64,000 nucleotides of DNA from Sorangium cellulosum So0157-2 (GTDB lineage Bacteria > Myxococcota_A > Polyangia > Polyangiales > Polyangiaceae), in contig NC_021658.1 of the NCBI RefSeq assembly GCF_000418325.1, positions 3,920,001 to 3,984,000 on the forward strand. Reading direction: 5' to 3'. Made by a program: the position numbers and the translations under genes. Position 1 is the stretch's first letter. Each line of letters opens with the position of its first letter. Under the pieces are notes generated by a model that did no database searches, was not told the DNA's origin, and was given only the letters and a program-made list of their open reading frames with translations. Of the stretch, positions 32,912-42,363 are shown piece after piece.

Positions 32912-35347
32912 TCAATCTTGTGAAGAAACGTTAATGTCGTCTCCCTCCGGCGGTATTTCGACGATGGACCGCAGGATCGCGCCGCTCGACTTCGCGTTTG
33001 CGAGCTTGACTCCATAGAGGTTGGCGCCCGCGAGGTCCGCTTCGCGCAGGTCGGCGCCATCGACGTTGGCGCGGGGGAGGCTCGCCTCCTTGAGCTTCGC
33101 CGCGCGGAGGATGGCGCCGGCGAGGCTCGCGTTCGCGAAGCTCGATCGGGAGAGCTCCGCCTTGGTCGCGTTGACGTCGGCGAGGCTGGCCCCGTCGAAG
33201 ACGGCGTCGGTGAGGCGCGCCTGCCGCAGGTCGGCGCCGTCCAGCGACGCGCCGTCGAAGCGCGCGCGCGCGCCTCTCGTCGAGGTGAGGTCAGCGCTCC
33301 TGAGGATCGCCGAGGAGAGCTGCGCGCGGTCGAGCGTGGCGCGGGAGAGATCGGCGCGGGTGAGGTCGGCGGCGGTGAGGCGCGCGTCGGTGAGGTCGGC
33401 GCCGCTCAGGTTCGCCCTGGCGAGGCGCGCCGAGGTGAAGTTGCACCGGGCGAGCGTCGCGCCGGCGAGGTTGACGCGCTCGAGGGAGGCGCCGCTCCAG
33501 TCGATGCCCTCGAGCTCGGCGCCCGCGAGCTCCAGGTCGTAGAGCGGCTGGCCGCTCTTGAGGCGGGCGAGCACCGCCGCGCGCATGCCGCGCGCCTCTG
33601 GCTCGGGCGGGGGCGGCTCGGGCGAGGGCGGCTCGGCGGGGGAGGCGTCCGAAGGAGAGGGGGCCGAGGGGGCGTCAGGGGGCGCGATGTCGGCGGGAGC
33701 CGCTTCGCCCGGCGCGGTGGCGATGGCGGGTGCGGGCGTCTCGGCCGCGGGCGCCGCGGCGTCCGGAGAGCGTGTCTCGTCCGCTGCGGGGCCGGTTTCG
33801 TGGACCGGCGCGGGCCACGGCTGCGCTTGCGAAGGCGGCGGGGCGATGACGGGGTGCGTCTCGTCGAGCCCGGCGAGCGGCGGCTGCACCCGGGGCGGCG
33901 GCGCGGGCGGCGCGGCGTGGGGCCCCGAAGCGGCGAAGGGCATCGCGAACGGCACGGAGCCCGGGGCAGGCTCGGGGCGCGGCGGCGGCTCGGGCGCGGG
34001 CGCGAAGGGCAGGGGAGGCGGCGGCTGCAGCGGCGCCACCTGCTGCGTGACGGCGCTCCAGTGCGGCTCCTGCCGCTGCGAGAAGGGCAGCGGGGCCAGC
34101 GCATGCAGGTGCGTCACCTGCTGCGTGACGGCGCTCCAGTGCCCCGCCGGCAGCTCCGCCCCCCGCGCGGCCAGCGCACCCCCCGGATCCACGATCGCGA
34201 CAGGCGCGAGCCGCAGATCGATGCCCGCCGCCGGGCCGCGCGCGCCGGCCGCGGGCCTGCCCTCGCCGTCGGGCGCCGGCCGCCGCTCGGCCCCCGTCCC
34301 GTCCCCGGCGAGGGCGGGCGCCGGACACGCCGGCCCGGCCGCCGGGGGCCACGGGCGCGACGAGGCGGGCTCCGCCGCGGCCGAAGGCCAGGCGAGGGGC
34401 CGGCCGGGCATCGCGACGCCTGCGACCACCCGCATCCGGGCCGGCAGGTCGCCCGGCAGGAGGGCGACGTTCCCTCGCCAGATCAGGGAGCAGAGCAGGC
34501 GATCCGCATCGATGGTCAGCGTGTCGGCGACGAGCTCGATCGGCTGCCCCGGGTCGTCGCCGCCCGGCCCGGTCCGATGCAGCCGCGCGAGCGCGCGCGC
34601 CGACGGCAGCCTGGACCGGATCCACGGCGCGCGGGGGTGCAGCCCCTGGAGGAAGATCCACTCGTCGCCGCGGAGGCGCTCGATCTGCTGGTCCGCGGGG
34701 GCGGCGTGGAAGTAGCGAAAGTCGAAGCTCCCATCGAGGTCCGGCGCCAGGGGATCGGGCGCCTCGCCGCGCGAGAGGAGCGCTCTCCTCGGCGCCCAGT
34801 GCCCCGCGATGGGCCCGAAGCCCGCGGGCCGCGTCGGGTCGGCCGGATCGAAGATGCTCGGCAGCGCGGCCCCTGGGGGTACGCCCACGGGGTTCGCGTC
34901 GAGGTGCGGGCCGCCGTAGGCGCGCTCGTACACGAGCGGCACGAGGCTGAAGGGGCGCGGGCTCGGCGCATGTGGCGTGAATTCGCCGTAGACGTGGAGC
35001 TCCTTGTTGAGGACCCAGCGATCGTCGCGGAAGAGCGCGACCCGCACCGAGAGCGCCGTCGCGGTCGTCCCCGCGGGCGCGGCCGCGTGTCCGCGCACGA
35101 GGACCCCGGCGCCCGGCAGGTAGGGCGCTGTCTCACACGCCTCCTCCAGGCTGCCGCGCCCCTCTCGCAGCTGGTCGGAGCGGACCAGCGGCGCCGGGGC
35201 GGCGAGCTCCGCGTGCCGGTCGTGGACGAGGGCGAACGTGGCTTTGACGATGACGGTGAGCCGCTCTGCGCCCTGCATGCGCCACAGCACGGCCCCGCAG
35301 GAGGCCGGCGTCAGGGCGACGATCGGGAGGGGCCAGGGCGATTGCAC
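32912..35347 (-). CDS. DUF2169 - pentapeptide fusion with Pro-rich linker
   Basis: An 811-residue protein, first in the T6SS tip operon. Residues 1-330 are DUF2169 (LTVIVKATFALVH, WVLNKELHVYGE, PLVYERAYGGPHLDANPVGVPPG). A very Pro/Ala-rich linker (about 370-590) holds two copies of HWSAVTQQV (THLHALAPLPFSQ / APLQPPPPLPFAP). The final 210 residues are pentapeptide repeats. The GTG at 35347 fits the family start (VQSPWPLPIVALTPASCGAVLWR); frames further upstream have no good start. As a DUF2169 protein it is probably an effector chaperone. The linker and repeats may reach the VgrG tip. Confidence 0.78.
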   Translation of the reverse strand: MQSPWPLPIVALTPASCGAVLWRMQGAERLTVIVKATFALVHDRHAELAAPAPLVRSDQLREGRGSLEEACETAPYLPGAGVLVRGHAAAPAGTTATALSVRVALFRDDRWVLNKELHVYGEFTPHAPSPRPFSLVPLVYERAYGGPHLDANPVGVPPGAALPSIFDPADPTRPAGFGPIAGHWAPRRALLSRGEAPDPLAPDLDGSFDFRYFHAAPADQQIERLRGDEWIFLQGLHPRAPWIRSRLPSARALARLHRTGPGGDDPGQPIELVADTLTIDADRLLCSLIWRGNVALLPGDLPARMRVVAGVAMPGRPLAWPSAAAEPASSRPWPPAAGPACPAPALAGDGTGAERRPAPDGEGRPAAGARGPAAGIDLRLAPVAIVDPGGALAARGAELPAGHWSAVTQQVTHLHALAPLPFSQRQEPHWSAVTQQVAPLQPPPPLPFAPAPEPPPRPEPAPGSVPFAMPFAASGPHAAPPAPPPRVQPPLAGLDETHPVIAPPPSQAQPWPAPVHETGPAADETRSPDAAAPAAETPAPAIATAPGEAAPADIAPPDAPSAPSPSDASPAEPPSPEPPPPEPEARGMRAAVLARLKSGQPLYDLELAGAELEGIDWSGASLERVNLAGATLARCNFTSARLARANLSGADLTDARLTAADLTRADLSRATLDRAQLSSAILRSADLTSTRGARARFDGASLDGADLRQARLTDAVFDGASLADVNATKAELSRSSFANASLAGAILRAAKLKEASLPRANVDGADLREADLAGANLYGVKLANAKSSGAILRSIVEIPPEGDDINVSSQD

Positions 35348-35936
35348 GGCGTGATCTCGGCTGGCCCGCGCGCCTTCACCGCCGCGGAGGGCTCTCGAAC
35401 TGACGACGGTACGCGGCGCGTCTCTCGGACGCAAGCGCGGGAGTCCGCGGTGAGGACAGCGCGTGTCGAGCGCTCGCGCTCACGGGACCATGGCGCTGTG
35501 AAGATCGGCGGAGCCGCTGAATTTGTGGTGCATGGTAGGCAGCTCCCTGCGGGCTCGCCGGCGCGTCGCAGGCCGCGCGGCGGGCATCCATGGTTTGCTG
35601 GATCGCTTTATGTGTTTTGCTGGGCTGAAAACTTCGAGCTCGTGGGGGAGAGTTCAACGCAAAGGAGCAAAGGCGCAAAGGCGCAAAAAGGAAAGATAAA
35701 AGGGCGTGAGAGGGGGGCTCTTTCTCGCCTCTATGTCCTCTGTGCCCTCTGTGGCTCCCTCTCTCTCTTTCAACCGCGAACGAGCCCGGGCGATGCGGCA
35801 CGACATCGAACATTGCTGCGGGGTAGGGTAGCCGGGACGTCGCGGTCCTTCAGCCGCGCGCCCGGAGGCGGGAGCGGCGCGCCGTCGCGGCGCCGGCGCT
35901 CGACACGGGCCGCGCGCCCTGCGATCGTCGGCGGCG
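35348..35936. other. Intergenic region with dispersed repeat
   Basis: About 590 bases between the T6SS operon start and the WYL regulator gene. The only structure I recognise is the repeat at 35655-35780. The T6SS operon promoter should lie in the left part, but no clear -35/-10 pair was seen. Confidence 0.5.
35655..35780. repeat. Dispersed intergenic repeat (AAAGGCGCAAAGGCGC / CTCTGTGCCCTCTGTGGC type)
   Basis: Short tandem AAAGGCGC units (35661-35687) are followed after a purine-rich spacer by CCTCTGTGCCCTCTGTGGCTCC (about 35736-35758). Its base composition and codon use differ from the surroundings. Reading the minus strand gives HRGHRGHRGEK and FAPLRLC peptides, which turn up as spurious proteins across unrelated bacteria. 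It is interpreted as a widespread non-coding repeat. Confidence 0.65.
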
Positions 35937-36638
35937 ATGGACAGGACCGAGCGCCTCTTCGCGCTCATGGACGCGCTCCGGCGCCACCGGCGTCCGGTCA
36001 CCGCGGCGCAGCTCGCGGAGGAGCAGGGCGTCTCGGTGCGCACGATTTACCGCGACGTACAGACGCTGATCCGGCTCGGCGCGCCGATCGACGGCGAGGC
36101 GGGCGTCGGCTACGTGCTGCGGCCCGGGTTCTTCCTGCCGCCGCTGATGTTCACCGCGGAGGAGCTCGAGGCGCTCGTGCTCGGCGCGCGCTGGGTCGGC
36201 GCGCAGGCCGACGAGGGCCTCGCGGGCGCCGCGGAGAACGCGGTGGCCAAGATCGCGGCGGCCTCGCCGGACGACCTCCGCGGCCGCATCGACGACACGG
36301 GGCTCTGGCCCGTCGTCCTCCACGGGCCCGGCGACGCGCCGCAGCCCGTGCTCGGCCTCGTGCGCCAGGCGATGCGCAAGGAGCGCGCGCTCGCGATGCG
36401 CTACCAGAGCGAGTCCGGGAGCACCACCGAGCGCGACGTCTGGCCGGTGCAGATCGCGTACTACGACGGCAAGCAGATCGTCGCCGCGTGGTGCTGCCTG
36501 CGCGCGTCGTTCCGGCACTTCCGCGCCGACCGCATCGAGCGCGTCGCGCTCACCGCGCAGCCCTACGGCAAGCCGCGCCGGACGCTGACGAAGGAGTGGC
36601 GTCAGGCCTGGGAGCGCGAGGGCAGCGCCCCGGCGTGA
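35937..36638 (+). CDS. YafY/WYL-type transcriptional regulator
   Basis: A 233-residue regulator: N-terminal HTH_11 domain (RTERLFALMDALRRHRRPVTAAQLAEEQGVSVRTIYRDVQTL, about 3-45) and a WYL-like ligand-binding domain (about 135-215, RKERALAMRYQSESGS, WPVQIAYYDGKQIVAAWCCLR, FRADRIERV). The WYL triplet itself appears as WCC. Such proteins sense small molecules or nucleic-acid ligands and often control the adjacent gene, here the NmrA-like reductase 233 bases downstream on the same strand. Confidence 0.85.
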   Translation: MDRTERLFALMDALRRHRRPVTAAQLAEEQGVSVRTIYRDVQTLIRLGAPIDGEAGVGYVLRPGFFLPPLMFTAEELEALVLGARWVGAQADEGLAGAAENAVAKIAAASPDDLRGRIDDTGLWPVVLHGPGDAPQPVLGLVRQAMRKERALAMRYQSESGSTTERDVWPVQIAYYDGKQIVAAWCCLRASFRHFRADRIERVALTAQPYGKPRRTLTKEWRQAWEREGSAPA

Positions 36639-36871
36639 GGCCGGCGCGGCGCGATCGCGCCCCGCGCGCTGCTGCCACGGTCTGTCAGGAGGGATGGCGC
36701 AGGCTCTCGGGTGCGCGCCGCCGTCGAGGCACTCGCGGCGAGCCGGACGCCGCTCGCCCGCTTCGGGCACGGGATCCCGGCTTCGAGACCCCGCGCTCGA
36801 CGCGCACGACGCGCACCACCATCGACAGGCCGCCGGAACCCCGGTGGCGTTTCCAGAGGTACAGGAAAAAT

Positions 36872-37693
36872 ATGAAGATCCTCGTCACAGGCGCGACCGG
36901 AACCGTCGGCCGCGAGATCGTGCAGCAGCTCGCCGAGGGCGGTCACCACGTCCGCGCCTTGAGCCGCAATCCGGGCAGGGCGAAGCTCCCCGCCGGCGTC
37001 GAGGCGGTGGCCGGCGATCTGACCGCGCCCGAGACGTTCGCGGCGGCCCTTTCGGGCGTCGAGGCGCTCCACCTCATCAACTTCGGCGGCGACGATTGCG
37101 CGCCGCTGCAGACCGGGGAGCAGATCGTCGCGCTCGCCAGGCAGGCCGGGGTGCGGCGGATCACGGTGCTGCTCGGCGGCTCGCCCACCCCGCTCGACGC
37201 GGCGGTCGCCGCCGGCGGCATCGACGGGACGTTCCTTCAGCCGGTGGAGTTCATGGCCAATCACCTCGAATGGGCGGCCTCGATCCGCAGCGAGGGGGTG
37301 GTGCGCGAGCCGTTCTGCGACCGGCTGAGCGCGGTGGTCCACGAGGCCGACATCGCCGCGGTCGCGGTCGCGGCGCTGACCCAGGAGGGCCACGCGGGCA
37401 AGACATACACCCTCACCGGGCCGGAGGTGCTCAGCGTGCGCCAGAAGATCGAGGCGCTCGCCGCCGCCGCCGGGCGCGAGATCCGGCTCGTCGAGCTGAC
37501 CGAGCAGCAGGCGCGCGAGCGGTGGGCGGCGGCGGGATTCCCGCCCGAGGCCATCGAGTTCTTCGTGGAAATCTACGGAAATACGCCGGAAATCGGCTAC
37601 ACCGTCGACCCGACCGTCGAGCGGGTGACCGGGCGGCCGGCCCGCACGTTCGCGCAATGGGCGAGGGAGCACGCCGCGGCGTTCGCCGCGTAG
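36872..37693 (+). CDS. NmrA/atypical SDR NAD(P)-binding protein
   Basis: A 273-residue Rossmann protein with the glycine motif TGATGTVG (about 6-13) and ALSRNPGRAKLP deciding cofactor binding. The catalytic Tyr of classical SDRs is not evident, as in NmrA-like atypical SDRs that act as quinone/azo reductases or redox sensors. An AGGAA ribosome site lies six bases upstream. It follows the WYL regulator and may be its target. Confidence 0.85.
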   Translation: MKILVTGATGTVGREIVQQLAEGGHHVRALSRNPGRAKLPAGVEAVAGDLTAPETFAAALSGVEALHLINFGGDDCAPLQTGEQIVALARQAGVRRITVLLGGSPTPLDAAVAAGGIDGTFLQPVEFMANHLEWAASIRSEGVVREPFCDRLSAVVHEADIAAVAVAALTQEGHAGKTYTLTGPEVLSVRQKIEALAAAAGREIRLVELTEQQARERWAAAGFPPEAIEFFVEIYGNTPEIGYTVDPTVERVTGRPARTFAQWAREHAAAFAA

Positions 37694-37711
37694 GGCGCGA
37701 GGGCGCGGCGC

Positions 37712-40700
37712 CTACCCGGGCGGCGCGCCGTCCTGCTCGTCCAGCCACGCGCGGGCGAGCGCGAGCGTGCGGGCGTTCTCGGGCACGTTGGCCAGGAAGC
37801 TCGCCCGCCACGCGGCGTTCGCGATCTTCGCCGCGCGCTCCAGCAGCCGGTCGCGGGCGATCGCGATCGCGCGGCGAGCCTCCCCGTGCGCGCCGCACGC
37901 CGCGAGGGCCTCCGCGCGCACCAGGTAGATCTGCGACTCGCCCTCCTCGAGGTGGCCCTGCGAGGCGATGATGGGGGCGGCGAGCTCTGCGGCCCTGTCC
38001 GCCGCCTCGCGCGCCCCTTCGGCGCGCCCCGCGGCGAGCAGCACCCCCGCGAGCGTGCCCAGGGCGCACGGCATGAGCGGCGGACACTCGGCGAGCAGCT
38101 CGCAGCCGCGGCGCGCCTCCGCCTCGGCGCGGGCGAGATCCCCCGCCAGGCGGGACGCCTCCGCGAGGTAGACGTAGGTGCCGCCCTCCATGCGCCGGTC
38201 GCCCGACGCCACGAACGAGCGCAGCGAGTCGTCCAGCAGAGCGCGCCCCTCGTCGAGAGCGCCGAGGTGGACGAGCGTGCGGCCGAGGTTCTCCTTCACG
38301 AAGGCCGCCATGTGCGGCATGCCGAGCCGCTCCGTGTCGGCAAGCGAGGCGCGGAGCAGGTGCACGGCCTCGGCGTACGCGCCGATCTCGTTGCAGAAAT
38401 GACCGGCGTTGCCGCGCGCGATGCAGGCGTTGCGCATGTCGCCCGCCGCCTCGTAGCAGCTCACCGTCGCTTCCCCGAGCTCACGCGCGGTGCCGACGTC
38501 CCCGGCCACGATCGCGAGGTGCGTGCGCAGCCGCAGGACCGGCGCGGCCACGGTCGGGTCGTGCCGGAAGCGCTCGAAGGTCGCGTCGATCCGGCGGCAG
38601 AGCGCCTCGGTCTCGTCGCTCTGGCCCATCATATAGTGCAGGGCCAGCGCCGCCTGCGCCATGGAGATGAGCACGGGCCCGGTCACCGTCTCCTCCGACC
38701 ACCGCGCGCACAACTGCCTGGCGAGCGCGATGACCGCCGCGGCGCGCCCCGCCATCTGGAAGGTCCAGAGCGCCACCCCCGTCGCGCGGCTCCACCACGC
38801 GCTCCCCTCGGGCAGCGCCCGCATCGCCGCCGTCGCGTGCTGCTCGGCCGCCGCGCTCTCGCCCCGGAAGCGGCACGCCTCCGCCCGGATCGTCTCGAGC
38901 TCGCCGAGCGCCTCGCCGGCCGCGCCGCACGCGACCGCGCGCTCGGCGCGCTGGAGCGCCGCCGCGTAGTCGTTCCCCCCGAGCGCCTGTTCGGCCGCCC
39001 GCCGGTAGCACCCGATCGCGCGCTCCAGATCGCCGCCGCGCTCGAAGTGCGTGGCCAGGACCATCGCGTCGGTCTCGCCGGCCTGGGCGAGCCACGCGCC
39101 CGCGAGGCGGTGGCCGAGCCGCCGGTCCTCGTCGGTCAGCATCTCGTAGGCAGCCTCGCGCACGAGCGCGTGCCGGAAGGCGAACTCCACCTCGCCATGG
39201 AACGTCGACTCGTGCAGGCGGGAGATGAGCTCGCTGCGCGCGAGCTCCGCCAGGCAGTCGTCGAGGAGCGCCTCGTCCGCCTCGGGGCCGAGCAGCGCGC
39301 GCGCCGCGCCGCGCCAGAACGCGCCCCCGAACACGCTGCCCGCGCGCAGCGCCCGCCGCGCGTCCGGCGCCAGCCCCTCCAGGCGCGACTGCGTCATCGC
39401 GAGCACCGTCTCCGGGACGCCGCCGACGTGGCCGTCCGCCGCGGCGCGCACGAGCTCCTCGAGGAAGAACGCGTTGCCGCCCGAGCGGTCGACGATGCGG
39501 GCGACGTCCTCGGCGTCGAGCCCCCCGAGCGCCTCGCTGACGAGCTTTTCGCACGTCTTCCGCGGCAGCGCCGTGAGCCGCAGATCCGTCAGCGCCCGCT
39601 TGCTCCACAGGGCCGGAAAGGCCTCGCGCACCTCGGGGCGCGCGAGCGCCAGGACCATGAGCCGCTCGCCCTCGAGGAGCCGGAGCGCCGCGTCGACGTA
39701 CTCGACCGTGGGCCGGTCGCCCCAGTGCAGGTCCTCCAGCACGAGCAGCAGCGGCCGCGCGCGGCACTCGGCGCGCACGAGCTCCACCCACGCCGCCTGC
39801 ATCTGGTCGCCCATGAGCTTGGCGTCCTGCCGCGCCGACCGGAGCAGCACGCTGTCGTCCGCCGGAAAGGGCGTGCCCGCCATCTCGCCCAGGAACTCGG
39901 CGACCTGCCGCCGCAGCGGCTCGGCGACGGTCAGCGCGACGCGCGCGGCGAGCTTCTGCCGCCGCGCGTCGAGCGGCTCGCCGTCGAGCAGCCGCGCGGC
40001 GCGCCGCACGACCTGGCCGAGCATGCCGAACGGCGCGCCCTCCCGCATCGGGTCGCCGCGCGCGATCCACAGCTCGAACGGCTCGCCGCGGGCGGCGAGG
40101 CGCCGCATCAGCTCGTGGCGCAGGCGCGACTTGCCCACCCCGGCCTCGGCCGTGACCAGCACCGCGCGGGCCTCGGACTCGGCCACGCACTCGTCGAACG
40201 TCGCCTGGAGGAGGAGCAGCTCGCGCTCGCGCCCGGCGCACCGCGTCGGCTTGCCGAGCAGCTTGCGCGCCTCGTCCGCGGGCTCGCGCTCGCCGACGAG
40301 CGCGAGCCCCGCGCCGTCGAGGGACACGTCGAAGCGCTCGCCGAGGAGATCCGCGGTCATCCGGTCGAGGAGGACGGGGGCCGCGCCGGCCGAGCTCGCC
40401 GCGAGCAGCGCGCTGGCGCGGTCGATGACCTGCCCCATCGGCTGCGTCTTCTCGAGCTCGTCCCAGCCGGTCGTGAGCGCCACGCGCGCGTGCGGCAGGA
40501 GGTCGCGGAGGGCGAGGGCGCAGCGCGCGGCGTTCACGGCGAGATCCGTCGGCGAGCCCGAGCCGGCGAGGACGGTCGCGAGGGAGCCGTCCCCGAGCAG
40601 CTCGAGCTGCGCGCCGTGCCGGGCGGCGACCTGCCGGAGCGCCTGCGACGTGTTGAAGAGCGTGCTGAGCAGCGGGGAGTCGCTGAGCGAGGCGGTGAGC

Positions 40701-41653
40701 TCGCAGGAGTCGGCGCTCGCGGGGAGCTGGCCGCCGCCGGGCGCCTCGGACGCGAGGATGACGCTGACGAGGCGCCGCTCGCGGCGCGTCAGGCCGGCGA
40801 CCGAGGCGGGCGTGATCGAGGACGACTCGGCGACGAGCTCGGCGAGCGCGCGCAGCTCGTCGACGGCGGCCCGCGCGGCGGGGCGATCGCCCGGCCGCTT
40901 GGCGAGCAGCCGCGTCGCGAAGGCGTCGAGCTCCCGCGGCAGGCCGGCCACGAGCGCGCTCGGGCGCGGGGCCTCCTCGAAGACCACCCTGGCCAGCAGG
41001 GCGAGCGGGTGCGGCGCGGCGAAGGGCGGCCGGCCGGTCAAGCAGGCGAACAGGACGCACCCGAGCGAGTAGATGTCCGCGCGGGCGTCGACCTCGCAAT
41101 CGCCGATGATCTGCTCGGGCGCCATGAACGACGGCGTGCCCACCGTCGCCCCGGTGCGCGTCAGCGACGACGTCGCGTCCTCGAGGCGCGCGAGGCCGAA
41201 GTCGACGATCGTCGCCCGCTCGATCTCGCCGCCCGGGAGGAAGATGTTCTGGGGCTTGATGTCGCGGTGGACGATGCCCTGCGCGTGCGCGAACGCGAGC
41301 CCGTCGGCCACCCGGAGAAGGAGCCTGAGCGCGGCGGTCGGCTCCAGCCGGCCCCGGGAGATCCGCGCCCCGAGGTCTTCCCCCTCGAGCCACTCCATCA
41401 CGAGGTAGAGCTCGCCGTCCGGCGTCGTCCCGTGGGCGACGTACCGGACGATGCTCGGGTGCGACAGGGCGGCGAGCGCGCGCGCCTCGCGGGCGAACCG
41501 GCTGCGCTTCTCCTCGGTCGGCTCCCGCAGCACCTTGATCGCCACCGGCGCGCCGCTCTCGACGTCGCGCGCGCGGTAGACGGTCCCGAGGCCGCCCTTG
41601 CCGGCCTGCCGCTCGATCGTGTAGCGCGCCCCCAAGCGCTCCCCCGGTATCAT
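37712..41653 (-). CDS. Ser/Thr kinase - cyclase-like - AAA ATPase - TPR protein
   Basis: A 1313-residue signalling protein. Residues 10-270 are a complete Ser/Thr kinase (GKGGLGTVY, VAIKV, HRDIKPQN, DFGLA, GTPSFMAPEQ). Residues about 285-450 resemble a nucleotide-cyclase homology domain (RRERRLVSVILAS, LELLGDGSLATVLAG) lacking clear metal Asp residues, so it is probably a degenerate sensor. An AAA_16-type ATPase follows (about 465-800, ITAEAGVGKSRLRHEL-type Walker A), then about 500 residues of TPR-like helices. This family is frequent in myxobacteria and relays signals to unknown targets. It is monocistronic, divergent from the gene at 41912. Confidence 0.88.
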   Translation of the reverse strand: MIPGERLGARYTIERQAGKGGLGTVYRARDVESGAPVAIKVLREPTEEKRSRFAREARALAALSHPSIVRYVAHGTTPDGELYLVMEWLEGEDLGARISRGRLEPTAALRLLLRVADGLAFAHAQGIVHRDIKPQNIFLPGGEIERATIVDFGLARLEDATSSLTRTGATVGTPSFMAPEQIIGDCEVDARADIYSLGCVLFACLTGRPPFAAPHPLALLARVVFEEAPRPSALVAGLPRELDAFATRLLAKRPGDRPAARAAVDELRALAELVAESSSITPASVAGLTRRERRLVSVILASEAPGGGQLPASADSCELTASLSDSPLLSTLFNTSQALRQVAARHGAQLELLGDGSLATVLAGSGSPTDLAVNAARCALALRDLLPHARVALTTGWDELEKTQPMGQVIDRASALLAASSAGAAPVLLDRMTADLLGERFDVSLDGAGLALVGEREPADEARKLLGKPTRCAGRERELLLLQATFDECVAESEARAVLVTAEAGVGKSRLRHELMRRLAARGEPFELWIARGDPMREGAPFGMLGQVVRRAARLLDGEPLDARRQKLAARVALTVAEPLRRQVAEFLGEMAGTPFPADDSVLLRSARQDAKLMGDQMQAAWVELVRAECRARPLLLVLEDLHWGDRPTVEYVDAALRLLEGERLMVLALARPEVREAFPALWSKRALTDLRLTALPRKTCEKLVSEALGGLDAEDVARIVDRSGGNAFFLEELVRAAADGHVGGVPETVLAMTQSRLEGLAPDARRALRAGSVFGGAFWRGAARALLGPEADEALLDDCLAELARSELISRLHESTFHGEVEFAFRHALVREAAYEMLTDEDRRLGHRLAGAWLAQAGETDAMVLATHFERGGDLERAIGCYRRAAEQALGGNDYAAALQRAERAVACGAAGEALGELETIRAEACRFRGESAAAEQHATAAMRALPEGSAWWSRATGVALWTFQMAGRAAAVIALARQLCARWSEETVTGPVLISMAQAALALHYMMGQSDETEALCRRIDATFERFRHDPTVAAPVLRLRTHLAIVAGDVGTARELGEATVSCYEAAGDMRNACIARGNAGHFCNEIGAYAEAVHLLRASLADTERLGMPHMAAFVKENLGRTLVHLGALDEGRALLDDSLRSFVASGDRRMEGGTYVYLAEASRLAGDLARAEAEARRGCELLAECPPLMPCALGTLAGVLLAAGRAEGAREAADRAAELAAPIIASQGHLEEGESQIYLVRAEALAACGAHGEARRAIAIARDRLLERAAKIANAAWRASFLANVPENARTLALARAWLDEQDGAPPG

Positions 41654-41911
41654 GCGCGCTCGAGTATCTCACGGAACGAGGGCGTGTCGGCCAGCGGCGT
41701 TCGGCGTTCGACGGCCGCGCGCCCGAGCGGCCGATCCTCGCCGGGGCCGCGGCGAGGCCTGATCGGCGGCCATCCGCGCTCCTAGGTTCAGTGAAATCGT
41801 GTCGCGCCGCCGTTGCGCGCGCCTCGCGAGGGGGGCGCGCGGCCCACGTCCCGCGGCCGAGCGGGCGCTGTGCTACAACGTAAGCAACGCCTGCGTGAAG
41901 GAGCGTGCGCC

Positions 41912-42346
41912 ATGGGGAACGCGTGTGTTCAAGCCCTCGCCGATGCGATGGACCTCGGTTCGCTGCTGCAGGAGGTCCGCGATCGACATGGAGAGTTCGA
42001 GCTCCTGGCGCACTGGACGCAGGGCGAGTTCCACCACGACGTGGTCCTTCGGATCCATCGCTTCGCGCCGCTGCCGGGTCCGGTGCTCGTCGTGAGCACG
42101 AACTGCAACGGCGGGGTCAAGGAGGTGCTGTGCTTCGGCGAGGTCCCGGACCGCTATGCCCTCTGGCACCATCGCTGCCCCGAGGTCCCGGAGTTCTCCG
42201 GCGCGCTGCCGCCCATCGCCGCGCAGGCCCGGACGTCGCATTACTTCGACCCGTGCGAGCTGCTCGCGGTCGACGCGCGCAGCGAGCTGCGCGCCGAGTT
42301 CCGCGAGCGCGACGTGGGGGGCGGCTGGCGCCCGCGGTGCGGATAG
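41912..42346 (+). CDS. Hypothetical protein
   Basis: A 144-residue soluble protein of no recognised family, with GAAGGAG eight bases before the ATG. It is mixed alpha/beta: a helix LADAMDLGSLLQEVRDRHGEF, strands HHDVVLRIHRF and GPVLVVSTNCNGGVKEVLCF, and a conserved-looking segment FGEVPDRYALWHHRCPEVPEF. It holds four cysteines and several His, so metal binding is possible. It is divergent from the large kinase gene, convergent with the next gene. Confidence 0.6.
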   Translation: MGNACVQALADAMDLGSLLQEVRDRHGEFELLAHWTQGEFHHDVVLRIHRFAPLPGPVLVVSTNCNGGVKEVLCFGEVPDRYALWHHRCPEVPEFSGALPPIAAQARTSHYFDPCELLAVDARSELRAEFRERDVGGGWRPRCG

Positions 42347-42363
42347 CTGGCGGGCGCGGCCGC

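Noticed and set aside
24304..35347. Prophage tail operon instead of T6SS
   Set aside because: No capsid, terminase, portal, integrase or lysis gene. DUF2169, DUF3540 and DUF4150 with VgrG are typical of T6SS tip islands.
35376..36043. Minus-strand frames reading HRGHRGHRGEK and FAPLRLC
   Set aside because: These arise from the dispersed repeat at 35655-35780 and are familiar spurious products.
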